Under the pieces are notes generated by a model, which worked only from the letters and a program-made list of their open reading frames with translations, searched no databases and was not told the DNA's origin. A stretch of 64,000 bases of DNA from Acutalibacter sp. 1XD8-36. GTDB lineage: Bacteria > Bacillota > Clostridia > Oscillospirales > Acutalibacteraceae. The stretch is from contig NZ_QZDU01000001.1 in NCBI RefSeq assembly GCF_009917525.1, forward strand, positions 186,001-250,000. Reading direction: 5' to 3'. Both the position numbers and the translations under genes were made by a program. This document shows positions 19,151 through 28,682 of this stretch, one piece after another; position 1 is the first letter of the stretch, and each line of letters begins with the position of its first letter.

Positions 19151-20497
19151 CTATTCATCCTCCTCACTTTCGTCTTCATCCTTGGGCGGCAGTTTAATAA
19201 TAAGCAGCCTGGACAGCCGTCTGTCCTCTACTCCCAGTACCTTTATGCTCAGTCCGGCCACCTCCACCTGGGGCTGCTCCCCCTCTTTGGGGATGTACCC
19301 CAGCAGCTCTGTTACAAGTCCGCCGATGGTGTCATAATTTCCTTCAGGAAGCTCTACATCGGTCAGGTCCGATATCTCGTCAATAGACGCTGTACCGTCC
19401 ACAGTAAACTCGGTCTCACTGACCCGGTGTATTTCCTCCTCCTCGTTGTCATACTCATCCTGGATATTCCCTACTATGGACTCCATCAGGTCCTCAAGGG
19501 TTATCAGTCCGGCAGTACCGCCATATTCATCCACTATAATAGCTATCTGCACCTTGCGCTCAGTCATTTCGGTAAAGAGCTGGCTGCACTTTTTCGTCTC
19601 AGGAATAAAATATGCCGGGCGCATGAGCTTAGTAACGGAAACCACCTTGGGCACCGTTACTCCCACATACGGCAGCAGGTCCTTCACATAGCATATGCCC
19701 ACTACCGAGTCGATATCCTCATGGTACACAGGCACACGGGAACAGCCGTGCTCCAGGGCCACAGCTACAATTTGGGTGATGTCAGCGTCGTCAGGTACGG
19801 CGGCAATATCTGTGCGGTGAGTCATTATCTCTCCGGCGGCAGTATCGTTAAAGTCCAGGATATTGGCTATCATATCCTTCTCTGTCTCCTCAATAACGCC
19901 CTTCTCCTCGCCCTCGCCTACCATCTGCAGTATCTCCTCTTCGGTTACTGCGTCGTCAAGGCTATGTGGGTCTATGCGCAGCAGTCGCAGTATGCCGTTT
20001 ACAATGACATTAGTCGCCGCAAGGAACGGCATAGCAGCATATGACAACCTGCCGATGAGCTTAGCGTGCCGGTATGCAAAGTTCTGGGCCCAATGTCGGG
20101 CGATTTTCTTCGGAAGAAGGTCGCACAGCATAAAAAACAGCAGAATATATCCCAGCGCAGACAGCAGGCTGCCAAGGCACCAGCGCAGACCAGCCTGCAT
20201 CGTATCCGGGAATAGTCCGGCTATTGGACGCTGCAAGGCCGTAATACAAAAGGCAAGTCCAAAAAGCCCGCACAGGAGAAGGCCCGACTGCAAAGGCGAC
20301 ACAACGGTCTCTTGGGCCTCGATAATCTTTAAAAGAGCTTTCACCTTCTTATCCCCGGATTCGGCGTCGCGCTTCACCCTAGAAAATGACAAGCTGTATA
20401 CAGCCGAGGCTCCGGCAGCATAGAAAGCTGACAGGAACATAAAAATAATAGTCAGTATCAGTAATATGGCGGTAGTACCGTCAGGGTCTTCTGGCAT
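19151..20497 (-). CDS. HlyC/CorC (CNNM) family transporter-like protein
   Basis: 448 residues. An N-terminal CNNM (DUF21) membrane domain of about four spans (residues 1-190) is followed by two CBS repeats (EIMTHRTDIAAVP and RPAYFIPETKKCSQLF) and a C-terminal CorC/HlyC domain (FTVDGTASIDEISDL, GNYDTIGGLV). The family takes part in divalent cation efflux. The first ATG follows AAAGGAG at moderate spacing. Confidence 0.92.
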   Translation of the reverse strand: MPEDPDGTTAILLILTIIFMFLSAFYAAGASAVYSLSFSRVKRDAESGDKKVKALLKIIEAQETVVSPLQSGLLLCGLFGLAFCITALQRPIAGLFPDTMQAGLRWCLGSLLSALGYILLFFMLCDLLPKKIARHWAQNFAYRHAKLIGRLSYAAMPFLAATNVIVNGILRLLRIDPHSLDDAVTEEEILQMVGEGEEKGVIEETEKDMIANILDFNDTAAGEIMTHRTDIAAVPDDADITQIVAVALEHGCSRVPVYHEDIDSVVGICYVKDLLPYVGVTVPKVVSVTKLMRPAYFIPETKKCSQLFTEMTERKVQIAIIVDEYGGTAGLITLEDLMESIVGNIQDEYDNEEEEIHRVSETEFTVDGTASIDEISDLTDVELPEGNYDTIGGLVTELLGYIPKEGEQPQVEVAGLSIKVLGVEDRRLSRLLIIKLPPKDEDESEEDE

Positions 20498-20582
20498 GGT
20501 GGTGGAAACTCCTTTCCTTATTGGAAAATTTTATATATCACTATTATTGTACAGGAAAAGGTGTGTAATGTCAATCACAAAC

Positions 20583-21371
20583 TCATTTCTTTCGGAACAC
20601 ATCCAGCGTATGGTGCGACCAGCCCACCATATCCTGGCGCTCGCATATCGTCAGGTGATACCTTAGATACAGCTCATAGGTCTCATCATCCATCGCGTCT
20701 ACAGTTTCGCGCATATGCTCAGTAAATCCGTCGGCAGCAATGAAATGGATCTGCTCCACCGGCAGCATTTCACGCAGGCTGTCGATATGCTCCTTTCGGT
20801 ACAGCTGGAAGATATCCCATGGGTCCGAGCGGGGCGTAAAGGTTTCCATATCCAGCATACCCTTATCCATGAGTTGGCGTATATTGCCCTTGATAAATCC
20901 AAAACCAATAATGCTGGGGTCGCCCATACAGTATGCCGTAAATATCACTCCTCCAGGCTTTGTCACCCTGACCGCTTCAGCCAGGGCCTTCTCCTGGTCC
21001 TCCCGGGTGAACAGATGGTACATCGGCCCCAGCAGCAGGGTCACGTCATAGGTGCTGTCAGTATAATTTATCAGTTCCCTTGCGTCGCCCTGAGTAATTT
21101 TGACTGGCTCACCCGGCTGAGTATTGTTCTTGAATACCTCAATATTGCGCTCCAAAAGCTCCACCGCGTCAACCTCGTACCCATCCCGGGCCAGCGCATG
21201 GCTATATCGGCCTGTTCCCGCGCCAATTTCCAGCACGCGCATACCGGGATGCAGGTACTTATTAATGTACCTCATAGTGGTAATAAACTCAACCCTGCCG
21301 TGCTTTGGCTCCAGCCTGCTGTCTTCGTCATAGCCGCCATAGTACCTGTCAAGATAGTCCTTTGTCTGCAT
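20583..21371 (-). CDS. Class I SAM-dependent methyltransferase
   Basis: 262 residues from the ATG at 21371, which has GGAGG seven bases upstream. SAM-binding motif I VLEIGAGTGRYSHALA is near residues 47-62, then VDAVELLE, GDARELINY and LLGPMYHLF, a Methyltransf_11/25 type. The substrate is not predictable. It is preceded by a promoter, a short open frame and a strong hairpin with U tract, suggesting inducible expression by attenuation. Confidence 0.88.
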   Translation of the reverse strand: MQTKDYLDRYYGGYDEDSRLEPKHGRVEFITTMRYINKYLHPGMRVLEIGAGTGRYSHALARDGYEVDAVELLERNIEVFKNNTQPGEPVKITQGDARELINYTDSTYDVTLLLGPMYHLFTREDQEKALAEAVRVTKPGGVIFTAYCMGDPSIIGFGFIKGNIRQLMDKGMLDMETFTPRSDPWDIFQLYRKEHIDSLREMLPVEQIHFIAADGFTEHMRETVDAMDDETYELYLRYHLTICERQDMVGWSHHTLDVFRKK

Positions 21372-21401
21372 ATTAGCGCCTCCAATAAAATTTAAACCAA
21401 C

Positions 21402-21438
21402 AAAAAACAGTGCAGTGGGTATTACCCCGTCTGCACTG
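21402..21438 (-). terminator. Leader terminator (candidate attenuator)
   Basis: On the minus strand, CAGTGCAG ... CTGCACTG closes an 8-bp stem with a GC-rich 15-nt loop and is followed directly by TTTTTT (21407-21402). It stands inside the 5' leader, about 30 bases before the methyltransferase ATG and after the leader frame. Confidence 0.7.
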
Positions 21439-21460
21439 CTGGCTTTGCCTGGAAAATATA

Positions 21461-21565
21461 TCACCCGGCCAATAGCACACACAGCAACACAGACCTACTC
21501 CTGCACCAATAGGTGAAGGTAGGCCACTGGAACATGGCATTCAGTTTTGCCGTGAGTGATATCAT
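21461..21565 (-). CDS. Possible 34-residue leader peptide
   Basis: ATG at 21565 with GAGGAGC about nine bases upstream; reads MISLTAKLNAMFQWPTFTYW then CRSRSVLLCVLLAG. It begins about 25 bases after the predicted transcription start and stops 22 bases before the terminator stem. That position suits a ribosome-sensing leader. It resembles no peptide I can name, so coding status is inferred from context. Confidence 0.5.
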   Translation of the reverse strand: MISLTAKLNAMFQWPTFTYWCRSRSVLLCVLLAG

Positions 21566-21596
21566 CAGCAATAGCTCCTCAATGTTGATTTTTTGC

Positions 21597-21625
21597 ATTA
21601 TAGCACCATAGGCTGGCTATGTCAA
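21597..21625 (-). promoter_or_regulatory. Consensus sigma-A promoter for the methyltransferase leader
   Basis: TTGACA (21620-21625), 17-base spacer, TATAAT (21597-21602): a full consensus promoter. It leaves a leader of about 220 bases before the gene. The -35 box overlaps the stop region of the upstream membrane protein gene. Confidence 0.8.
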
Positions 21626-22353
21626 GTTTTTTCTCTCAGCTTCGGAACACCATACAGCACCGCCCAGCAGACAGCCGCTATTAGAGGTATTCCAATAAGA
21701 TAACCTGGGCTGCCCAGAAAGCGCTCAAACCAGCTTAGCGGGTTGCCCTCCCCCGCCCGTGCCAGGAACATAAAGTTTGTGCCAAAAGCCATGTTAAAAC
21801 AGGCTACAAGTACCGTCACAACCAGCGCTGCTGGAAGTGTACGAATAAACCTCTTAAAGCTGGGCTGAAATCCGCCTGATATCAGAAGAAGGGGATATAA
21901 AAGTAGCAGGATATGTGCCGTAAAGCTATGAATACACAGTGCGTTCCAAAGGGGCAGATAGTTCCAGCCAGGAAATGCAAGCGCAAAAAACGCTCCTGGC
22001 AGGCACACTGCATACAGCACCTCCTGCAGCAGTTCGTTTGGCTTTATAGCGTCAGCTGCTATGAGAAAAATGTTAATGCTGCACAGGTGCAGCGGCAGAA
22101 ACGAGGGCCGGAAGTCCCCGCTATATATGGCTATGCCATATTTGAACAATTCATCGCATATCAAAAGCACCGCCAGCACCTTGCGGAATGTCAGCCTCTC
22201 ATTTTCCCTAAGCCTTCTGTAAACGGCGCAAATGACTGCGCAAAGTAGCACAGCGCTTCCAAGCCAAACAATATGCCCCGGGCAGAAGTGGGAAAAACCC
22301 GGGGCATCAGGCGGCAAAGTGTATTCAGTTTCCCAAAAATATGAGGTCTCCAT
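21622..22353 (-). CDS. TIGR02206/YwaF-type integral membrane protein
   Basis: 243 residues, about seven hydrophobic segments. PLHLCSIN near residue 90 and the spacing of spans match the TIGR02206 (YwaF, TMEM164-like) family, of unknown function. It appears monocistronic. Confidence 0.78.
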   Translation of the reverse strand: METSYFWETEYTLPPDAPGFSHFCPGHIVWLGSAVLLCAVICAVYRRLRENERLTFRKVLAVLLICDELFKYGIAIYSGDFRPSFLPLHLCSINIFLIAADAIKPNELLQEVLYAVCLPGAFFALAFPGWNYLPLWNALCIHSFTAHILLLLYPLLLISGGFQPSFKRFIRTLPAALVVTVLVACFNMAFGTNFMFLARAGEGNPLSWFERFLGSPGYLIGIPLIAAVCWAVLYGVPKLREKT

Positions 22354-22429
22354 TTTTCACACTCATATGGGCATAGTGGCCCCACAGTTTATGTGTATTC
22401 TTGCCAGCCAAAGTATAAATATACAGTGT

Positions 22430-23281
22430 TTACGCGCAGCAGCAGTTCTTAGTCACTATGACCTCACCCCTGGAATTTGGATTATCTCTGATAATCTCTC
22501 CCACTCCGGGCACTGAAATATGCCCAGAAAGCGGATTCTTAATGCTGACGATAGGCGCCGTCAGAGTCGCTTCTACTTCGGAACGCTCGAAGCTCAGGTC
22601 TGTATCTATCATCTCACAGCCGATTAGCTTCAGGCACTTGCAGTAGCATAGAGGCTGAGTCCCGATTATCTTGCAGTTCTCAAAGGTGACGTTCTCACAA
22701 TACCAGGCCAAGTATTCTCCCTTTATAACGCTGTTGCGGACAGTGACGTTTTTCGCGTGCCAGAACGCATCCTTTGTGTCAAAGTTGCAATTCTCAAAAA
22801 CTGAATCCTCAATGTACTGGAAAGAATATTTCCCCTTGAGGGTCACGTTGTCGAAGCGGAGCTTATTTGAACGCATCATAAAGTATTCGCTCTCCGCAAA
22901 GCTGTCCTTCATCTCAATGCCATTGACAGACCAGCCAAATTCCGGCGAGACAATATGGCAATCCCGCATCTTGATGTCTGAGCATTCCCTAAGGGCCTTA
23001 ATACCATGGAGCTTGCTTTCGTTTATCTCCACATGATTGGAGTACCAGAGCGCTGCACGGCAGAGCTCCGTCATCTCACAGTTGTCAATAGACGCCCCTT
23101 CGTCATGCCAGAACGGATACCGCAGGTTGAAAAAGCAGTCTTCCACCCTAACATCACGGCACTCTTTAAAAGCGCTCTCGCCATCGGCGGGTCCGTCAAA
23201 CCTGCAGTGTTTTACCGTAACCTCTGCGCTCCCATAGAATGCGCGCTCCTCGTCGAATGTTTTGTTCTCAATTACTGTCAT
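22430..23281 (-). CDS. DUF3737 parallel beta-helix protein
   Basis: 283 residues built of repeated rungs of about 20 residues, such as VRVEDCFFNLRYPFWHDEG and VTFENCKIIGTQPLCYC, predicting a right-handed beta helix. Opening IENKTFDEERAFYG is characteristic of DUF3737 proteins. Function unknown. It ends in a Cys cluster CCCA. No signal peptide, so probably cytosolic. Confidence 0.85.
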   Translation of the reverse strand: MTVIENKTFDEERAFYGSAEVTVKHCRFDGPADGESAFKECRDVRVEDCFFNLRYPFWHDEGASIDNCEMTELCRAALWYSNHVEINESKLHGIKALRECSDIKMRDCHIVSPEFGWSVNGIEMKDSFAESEYFMMRSNKLRFDNVTLKGKYSFQYIEDSVFENCNFDTKDAFWHAKNVTVRNSVIKGEYLAWYCENVTFENCKIIGTQPLCYCKCLKLIGCEMIDTDLSFERSEVEATLTAPIVSIKNPLSGHISVPGVGEIIRDNPNSRGEVIVTKNCCCA

Positions 23282-23401
23282 ATTACTATACTCCTTTATG
23301 CCAAAAGCAGGTAGCTTTTCTAATGTCTACCATTATACTCCACTTTTCTAAAAAATGCAAATACCTTTGGCGCATAGGTTAATATGCCTATAGAGTATAG
23401 C

Positions 23402-24358
23402 TCACTCTTTTGAATTTTCACCAGAATTCTTCTGCTCATGCATAGTGCGTATCAGCTCCTTCTGCTGTCTGCGGCGTTCCCTAGCCTCACGGCGCTTTTT
23501 AGCCGTTGCCAGCAGGATTATAATAACTATTAAACCCAGCAGCATGAGCGTTGGCAGATGGGTCACAATAAACAGTCCCAGCTCCTGGAAGAACCTGCCG
23601 ATATCTTTAGCGTTGTCCTTCATGCCCCGGATAGCCCTGCTGCCCCAGCTCTCCGGCTCCGGCTCGGTGAGCTCACCCACTTCATGTACAGACAGATGTA
23701 CAGTGCTGTAGTTTATCTGATTATCAAAAACCCGCAGCGTCGACTCATAGTTTTGCAACTGATACCGCACAGTCGTAAGCCTGTCCTCAATGCTCATAAT
23801 ATCCGTCAGGTTATCAGCTTCCTCCAGGAGCTCCATAAGGCGCTCCTGTTCCACCAGCAAGGCGTCTCTATAGCTCTCCGCGTCCACATAGCTGAGGGTA
23901 ACGTCCTCCTCCTGTACTGAGCGCTGGAGGACATTGCAGGTCTCGCCTATCTCCTGTAAAAAGCCGCTCAGCTTGTCCGCAGGGATGCGCAGGGTCAAAT
24001 CGCTGCTGCGCTCATGCTGGCTATAGGCATACATATTCGATGACTCAATATACCCTCCTGTCCCGGCTACATGGGACTCCAGCCAGGACATAAAGGAATC
24101 ATATTCCCTGGTCTCGGCCTGCATGTCAACTGTGGTTATCAGCTTCCTGTCCTGAGGACGTACCACCTCTATGCCACCAGGCTCAGCCGCCTCATCAAAG
24201 CCCTCCTCAGACATCTCCATATCGGCTGAAGTACTCTCACCAGAAGATGTGGAGTTGCTGGCTGAGTAGCTTTTATTGCCTCCGCCGCAGGCCCCAAGAC
24301 TCAGCAAAATTACTACTGCAAGGCTGAGGGCTAAAACTATTTTTCCTGTGTGCTTCAT
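23402..24358 (-). CDS. DUF4349 lipoprotein
   Basis: 318 residues. Signal peptide with lipobox LGAC near residue 24, then a Ser/Gly-rich linker. The DUF4349 domain (about 70-245) contains a coiled coil around YRDALLVEQERLMELLEEAD, and a transmembrane helix lies near residues 260-283 with a basic tail. It is anchored at the membrane; the family's function is unknown. Confidence 0.88.
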   Translation of the reverse strand: MKHTGKIVLALSLAVVILLSLGACGGGNKSYSASNSTSSGESTSADMEMSEEGFDEAAEPGGIEVVRPQDRKLITTVDMQAETREYDSFMSWLESHVAGTGGYIESSNMYAYSQHERSSDLTLRIPADKLSGFLQEIGETCNVLQRSVQEEDVTLSYVDAESYRDALLVEQERLMELLEEADNLTDIMSIEDRLTTVRYQLQNYESTLRVFDNQINYSTVHLSVHEVGELTEPEPESWGSRAIRGMKDNAKDIGRFFQELGLFIVTHLPTLMLLGLIVIIILLATAKKRREARERRRQQKELIRTMHEQKNSGENSKE

Positions 24359-24464
24359 ATCCTGACCTCCTGTTCTAATATAGTTTACTATATTATATCA
24401 AGAGATATTGTATATTTCAACGGATATATCGCAACTGTAACCTGTGGTTACAGGATTGTAAGCC

Positions 24465-24842
24465 TCAGAATTTCACCTTGCTTTTCCTGTTTGCCCCAAG
24501 TACCCCGCCGATGGCTCCGCTGAGCAGCAGCGCGGCAATTTTTCCCGCGCTGGCAGGGCCTAATTCCACCTGAAAAACCAGCACAGATACGGCTCCCGCG
24601 CATATAAGAAATACCGCTCCCGCTCCCAGGCCTAGCAGCAGACCCTTCTCGCGCACAGATATCGTGGACAGAAAGCCTCCCAAAAACACCGCGGCGCAGG
24701 TGGCAATCGTGGTGATAATCGTAACTGAGCCTCTGGGCAATGACCCGGAACGGCACACAAAAAAGGCTATAGCCGACAGAAGCACAAGGCTGGCTCCGGT
24801 GGTGACAACCGTGGAAAGTATCAAAGCTCTTACCCATTTCAT
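24465..24842 (-). CDS. TIGR04086 family membrane protein
   Basis: 125 residues with four hydrophobic spans and a basic C-terminus RKSKVKF. Size, topology and placement beside yajC fit the TIGR04086 family common in Clostridia. Function unknown. Confidence 0.8.
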   Translation of the reverse strand: MKWVRALILSTVVTTGASLVLLSAIAFFVCRSGSLPRGSVTIITTIATCAAVFLGGFLSTISVREKGLLLGLGAGAVFLICAGAVSVLVFQVELGPASAGKIAALLLSGAIGGVLGANRKSKVKF

Positions 24843-24925
24843 AACAAAAAGACCTCTCAGCTCTTAGTATGTGTAATACATAATATGGGCTGCGAAGTCT
24901 TTTTATTCTAGAATATTGCCAAAAA

Positions 24926-25261
24926 TCAGGCGTCGTCCTCATGCACGGTGTCAACGCTGCCGATAGCCCAGCGCTTGACACGGAGCTTGGACTTGTCGCT
25001 GCCTGTCTCAATAATGACCGACTCGGACTCGTCCTTTACCGCAACGATACGCCCGCAAATACCGCCGATAGTGGTAATCTCGTCACCGACCTGGGCGTTC
25101 TTGCGCATTTCTGCTTCCTTTTTCTTCTTCTTACTCTGAGGACGGAAGAAAATAAAGTACAGCGCCACGAAGAAAAGGCCGTAGACTAAAAGCATTACAA
25201 TAAGGCTCATGCCACCGCCGCCCTGGGCTGCTGAAGCGTCCAGTAAATTAAGGTTGTACAT
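24926..25261 (-). CDS. yajC: Preprotein translocase subunit YajC
   Basis: 111 residues from the ATG at 25261; an ATG at 25276 next to GGAAGGG is an alternative. One membrane helix (about 16-38), then FFRPQSKKKKKEAEMRKNAQVGDEITTIGG in two parts, the classic YajC hallmark. It joins SecDF at the translocon. It lies downstream of tgt, a usual tgt-yajC pairing. Confidence 0.93.
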   Translation of the reverse strand: MYNLNLLDASAAQGGGGMSLIVMLLVYGLFFVALYFIFFRPQSKKKKKEAEMRKNAQVGDEITTIGGICGRIVAVKDESESVIIETGSDKSKLRVKRWAIGSVDTVHEDDA

Positions 25262-25343
25262 TGTTTGTGAACACATCCCTTCCAATGATTACTACTGATT
25301 ATATCAGGAAACCCGCAAACTTGCAAGCATTTATTTTTTAGGG

Positions 25344-26474
25344 CTATATCCTTCGGCTGAGCGCCTCGATATTCTCCGCATAAAACGCCTCAAAACGGTC
25401 CTCGTCCAAAGCACCGCGTATCTTTTTTAGCAGGTTATTGTAGAAATACAGGTTGTGCATAACCGTAAGGCGCATGGCGAGCATCTCTCCGGCTTTGAAC
25501 AAGTGGTGGATATAAGCCCTGGTGAATCTTTGGCAGACCGGGCAGCCGCACTGTTCGTCCAGCGGGGACTCGTCCAGGGTATACTTGGCGTTAAGCATAT
25601 TCCGGCAGCCCTCCATGGTAAATGCGTGCCCATGCCTGGCATTCCTGGTTGGCATAACACAGTCAAACAAATCCACGCCCCGGCGCACGCCCTCAAGAAT
25701 GTTTGCCGGTGTGCCCACGCCCATTAAATAACGTATCTTATCCTTTGGCATATGAGGCTCTATTTCCTCGATAACCGCGTACATCTCCTGGGCAGGCTCT
25801 CCCACCGCAAGGCCTCCTATGCCGTAGCCGTCCAGGTCCATACTGGCTATCTGTTTCATATGCTCCACCCGCAGGTCGCGGTAGGTACAGCCCTGGTTTA
25901 TGCCAAAGAGCATTTGCTTTGGATTAAGCGTGTCCTCCCGGGCATTGAGCCTTGTCATTTCAGCCTTACATCTTTCCAGCCACCGGGTTGTCCTGGCACA
26001 GGACATCTTTGCATAGCTATACTCTGCCGGGTTTTCCACACATTCGTCGAAAGCCATTGCAATGGTTGAGCCCAGATTAGACTGTATGCGCATACTTTCT
26101 TCCGGTCCCATAAATATCTTGTGCCCATCGATATGGGAGGCAAAGGTAACTCCCTCCTCCCTGATATTGCGAAGTTTGGCAAGGGAAAACACCTGGAACC
26201 CTCCGCTGTCCGTAAGCACCGGACCCTCCCAGCCGGTAAACTTCCTTATGCCGCCGAGCTTCTTTACAGTTTCGTCTCCCGGGCGCAGGTGCAGGTGATA
26301 GGTATTGCAGAGCTGCACCTGGCAGTCCAGCTCCTTTAAATCCCAGGCTGAGACAGCGCCTTTTATGGCCCCTGCCGTTGCAACATTCATAAATCCAGGG
26401 GTCTGCACCGTGCCGTGCACAGTGACAAATTCCCCCCGGCGGGCAGCGCCCTCAGTTTTTATCAGTCGGTACAT
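25344..26474 (-). CDS. tgt: tRNA-guanine transglycosylase
   Basis: 376 residues from the ATG at 26474 (GGAGG upstream). It exchanges guanine-34 in tRNAs for a queuine precursor. Visible features are LTDSGGFQVFSL, GGLAVGEP, YLMGVGTP, the nucleophile region DLFDCVMPTRNARHG, and the zinc site CGCPVC with the later H. queA, the next step of the queuosine pathway, was about 5 kb away before the prophage separated them. Confidence 0.96.
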   Translation of the reverse strand: MYRLIKTEGAARRGEFVTVHGTVQTPGFMNVATAGAIKGAVSAWDLKELDCQVQLCNTYHLHLRPGDETVKKLGGIRKFTGWEGPVLTDSGGFQVFSLAKLRNIREEGVTFASHIDGHKIFMGPEESMRIQSNLGSTIAMAFDECVENPAEYSYAKMSCARTTRWLERCKAEMTRLNAREDTLNPKQMLFGINQGCTYRDLRVEHMKQIASMDLDGYGIGGLAVGEPAQEMYAVIEEIEPHMPKDKIRYLMGVGTPANILEGVRRGVDLFDCVMPTRNARHGHAFTMEGCRNMLNAKYTLDESPLDEQCGCPVCQRFTRAYIHHLFKAGEMLAMRLTVMHNLYFYNNLLKKIRGALDEDRFEAFYAENIEALSRRI

Positions 26475-26622
26475 TGAAACCTCCATCTGTTTTTTCTCTG
26501 GCTATTATACACGTTATTCCAGCTTATTTCAACTATTTATTGAAATAAGCATATATGTCTGATAAAATAAGCTAAGGCAAAATTAAGCTTTATGGCCTAT
26601 AATACAGGATGAGGTGATAGCT

Positions 26623-27297
26623 ATGAGGCTACTTTACGCAGAGGACGAGCCTGCCATGTCCGAGGCCGTAGTCGATATCCTGACCTACCATAAGTACATC
26701 GTCGAGCCGGTATATGACGGACAGTCTGCCCTGGACTATGCCCTTAGCGGGCAGTATGACGGCATAATACTCGATATTATGATGCCTGTTCTCAGCGGGC
26801 TTGAGGTGCTTCAAAAGCTCAGAAGCGCCGGGTGTCAGACTCCGGTACTGCTTCTCACAGCCAAGTCCGAGACAGAGGACCAAATCCAGGGCCTGGACCT
26901 TGGCGCAGACGACTATCTTCCCAAGCCCTTCCCTATGGAGCTGCTTTTAGCCAGGGTACGCGCCCTTCTCCGGCGCAGGGCCGGGTATACTCCAAGCCTG
27001 CTAAACTGCGGTAACATTACCTTGAATCAGAAAAGCTGCGAGCTTTCCTGCAACGGACAGTCATTTGTATTGTCAAAGCTTGAGTACCGATTAATGGAGC
27101 TTTTGATGCTGAACAGAAGCATATACCTCTCCACAGAAGACATATTGTGCAGGGTATGGGGCTATGATACCAACGCAGAGCTGGGCGTTGTGTGGGTATA
27201 TATATCATACCTGCGCAAGCGGCTTTCAGCTCTGGGCGCAAATGTCGCCATAACCGCCAAGCGCGGCGTGGGTTACACCCTGGAGGTGCCGGAATGA
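26623..27297 (+). CDS. OmpR-family response regulator
   Basis: 224 residues from the ATG at 26623 (GAGGTG upstream). The receiver domain has the acidic pair (YAEDEP), phospho-Asp in LDIMMP near residue 50, and the K in PKPF near 100. The C-terminal winged helix (about 125-224) ends GVGYTLEVPE. It overlaps the kinase start by four bases, so the two form a two-component pair. Confidence 0.94.
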   Translation: MRLLYAEDEPAMSEAVVDILTYHKYIVEPVYDGQSALDYALSGQYDGIILDIMMPVLSGLEVLQKLRSAGCQTPVLLLTAKSETEDQIQGLDLGADDYLPKPFPMELLLARVRALLRRRAGYTPSLLNCGNITLNQKSCELSCNGQSFVLSKLEYRLMELLMLNRSIYLSTEDILCRVWGYDTNAELGVVWVYISYLRKRLSALGANVAITAKRGVGYTLEVPE

Positions 27298-28553
27298 TAA
27301 GGTCACTCCAAAGGAGATTTGTAATCGCTGCAATGATTGCCATAACCGGGCTGATACTCCTACTGCTCGGGGCAATAAACGCCGCAAACCTGGTACTTAT
27401 AAGCCAGCGCGTAGACCGCACCCTGGAGCTGCTCTGTGATACCGTCGGCGATACCGGCAGCCCGCCGCCTATGCCGAAGCCCGCGCCAGACGGCAGACCA
27501 TTCCCCTTCGGAGCGCATAATGACCGCAATGGCGATTACAACGCCTTTATATCCTCAAACTTCTTTGTGGTACGCTTCGGGGCAGATAGGGAGCCTATAT
27601 TCGTGGATGTAAGCAGCCTCTATGCTATCAGTGAGAATGAAGCCCTGGAGCTTGCCAGCGAAGTGTTGGACCGGGGCTGCAGCCGGGGCGAATACAGACA
27701 GTTTCGCTACCTCATTAAGGATGTGCCAATGCACAATACTGTGGCGGTATTTCTTGATACGTCCAGAGAAAGCGGCTCATTCTGGCGTGTGCTTTTGCTT
27801 TCAGCAGGTATTGGTCTTGCGGGATGGGGACTGATGCTGGCGTTTGTGGTGCTGCTGTCAAAAAGGGCCATCCGACCAATCGCTGAAAATATTCAACGTC
27901 AGAAACAGTTTGTAACAAACGCGGGACACGAGATTAAAACTCCTCTGGCTATCATACAGTCCAACACCGAGGCCATGGAGCTATATAACGGCGAAAACAA
28001 ATGGAGCCGAAATATCAAGGAGCAGACCTCTAGGCTGAGCGGCCTGGTAAAAGACCTGCTATTGCTGGCCCGAATGGACGAGGGCACAGTACAGGTAGAG
28101 CCCAGCGATTTCTCCCTCAGTGAGCTGTTTGAGAGCTCGCTTGATGGCTTCTTTCAACCTATAGATGATAAAAGTATCATGCTTAACAGAAATATTCCTG
28201 GAGGTATCACCATTCATGCCGACCGAAAGCAGACGCGCCAGCTTATTTCGATTCTACTTGACAACGCCGTAAAATATACAAATGACGGAGGCGAAATCAC
28301 CGTAGCTCTAGAAAAAGCTGAGAGCCGGGTGATTCTGCGCCTGCAAAATACCTGCACCACACTGCCAGACGTGCCGCCTGACAAACTCTTCGACCGCTTT
28401 TACCGCGCCGACACTGCACGCACACAGAAAAGCGGCGGGTACGGTATCGGGCTGGCTGTGGCACGCTCTTTGGCAGAGGCAAGCCGCGCGGTTATTTCTG
28501 CAAAGTATATCATGCCGAACAAGGTCTGTTTTACAGTAAAGTTTAGACATTAG
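27294..28553 (+). CDS. Sensor histidine kinase
   Basis: 419 residues from the ATG at 27294. It has a first membrane helix (about 10-33), an extracytoplasmic sensor region of about 140 residues with a Pro-rich patch, and a second helix (about 178-202). The H-box is NAGHEIKTPLAII near residue 223. N box DNAVKYT and G box GYGIGLAVA follow. It phosphorylates the response regulator encoded just upstream. The signal is unknown. Confidence 0.93.
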   Translation: MIRSLQRRFVIAAMIAITGLILLLLGAINAANLVLISQRVDRTLELLCDTVGDTGSPPPMPKPAPDGRPFPFGAHNDRNGDYNAFISSNFFVVRFGADREPIFVDVSSLYAISENEALELASEVLDRGCSRGEYRQFRYLIKDVPMHNTVAVFLDTSRESGSFWRVLLLSAGIGLAGWGLMLAFVVLLSKRAIRPIAENIQRQKQFVTNAGHEIKTPLAIIQSNTEAMELYNGENKWSRNIKEQTSRLSGLVKDLLLLARMDEGTVQVEPSDFSLSELFESSLDGFFQPIDDKSIMLNRNIPGGITIHADRKQTRQLISILLDNAVKYTNDGGEITVALEKAESRVILRLQNTCTTLPDVPPDKLFDRFYRADTARTQKSGGYGIGLAVARSLAEASRAVISAKYIMPNKVCFTVKFRH

Positions 28554-28577
28554 CAGGGGTATTCACATATTTTTCAC

Positions 28578-28615
28578 AGAAGCGTCCCGGAATGTTCACT
28601 GGGCGCTTCTCTTTT
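28578..28615 (+). terminator. Rho-independent terminator after the two-component genes
   Basis: AGAAGCGTCCC ... GGGCGCTTCT stem followed by CTTTTT. Confidence 0.75.
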
Positions 28616-28682
28616 TCTAAATCTGCTCTAAGGTTCAGCTGTTATTATTTTATGGAACTAAACACGAAAGAGGTGAAACAAA

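Noticed and set aside
21181-21220. T-box or known riboswitch for the methyltransferase leader
   Set aside because: No T-box GGGTGGTACCGCG-type sequence or recognised riboswitch core is present between 21372 and 21596; only the hairpin and short frame.
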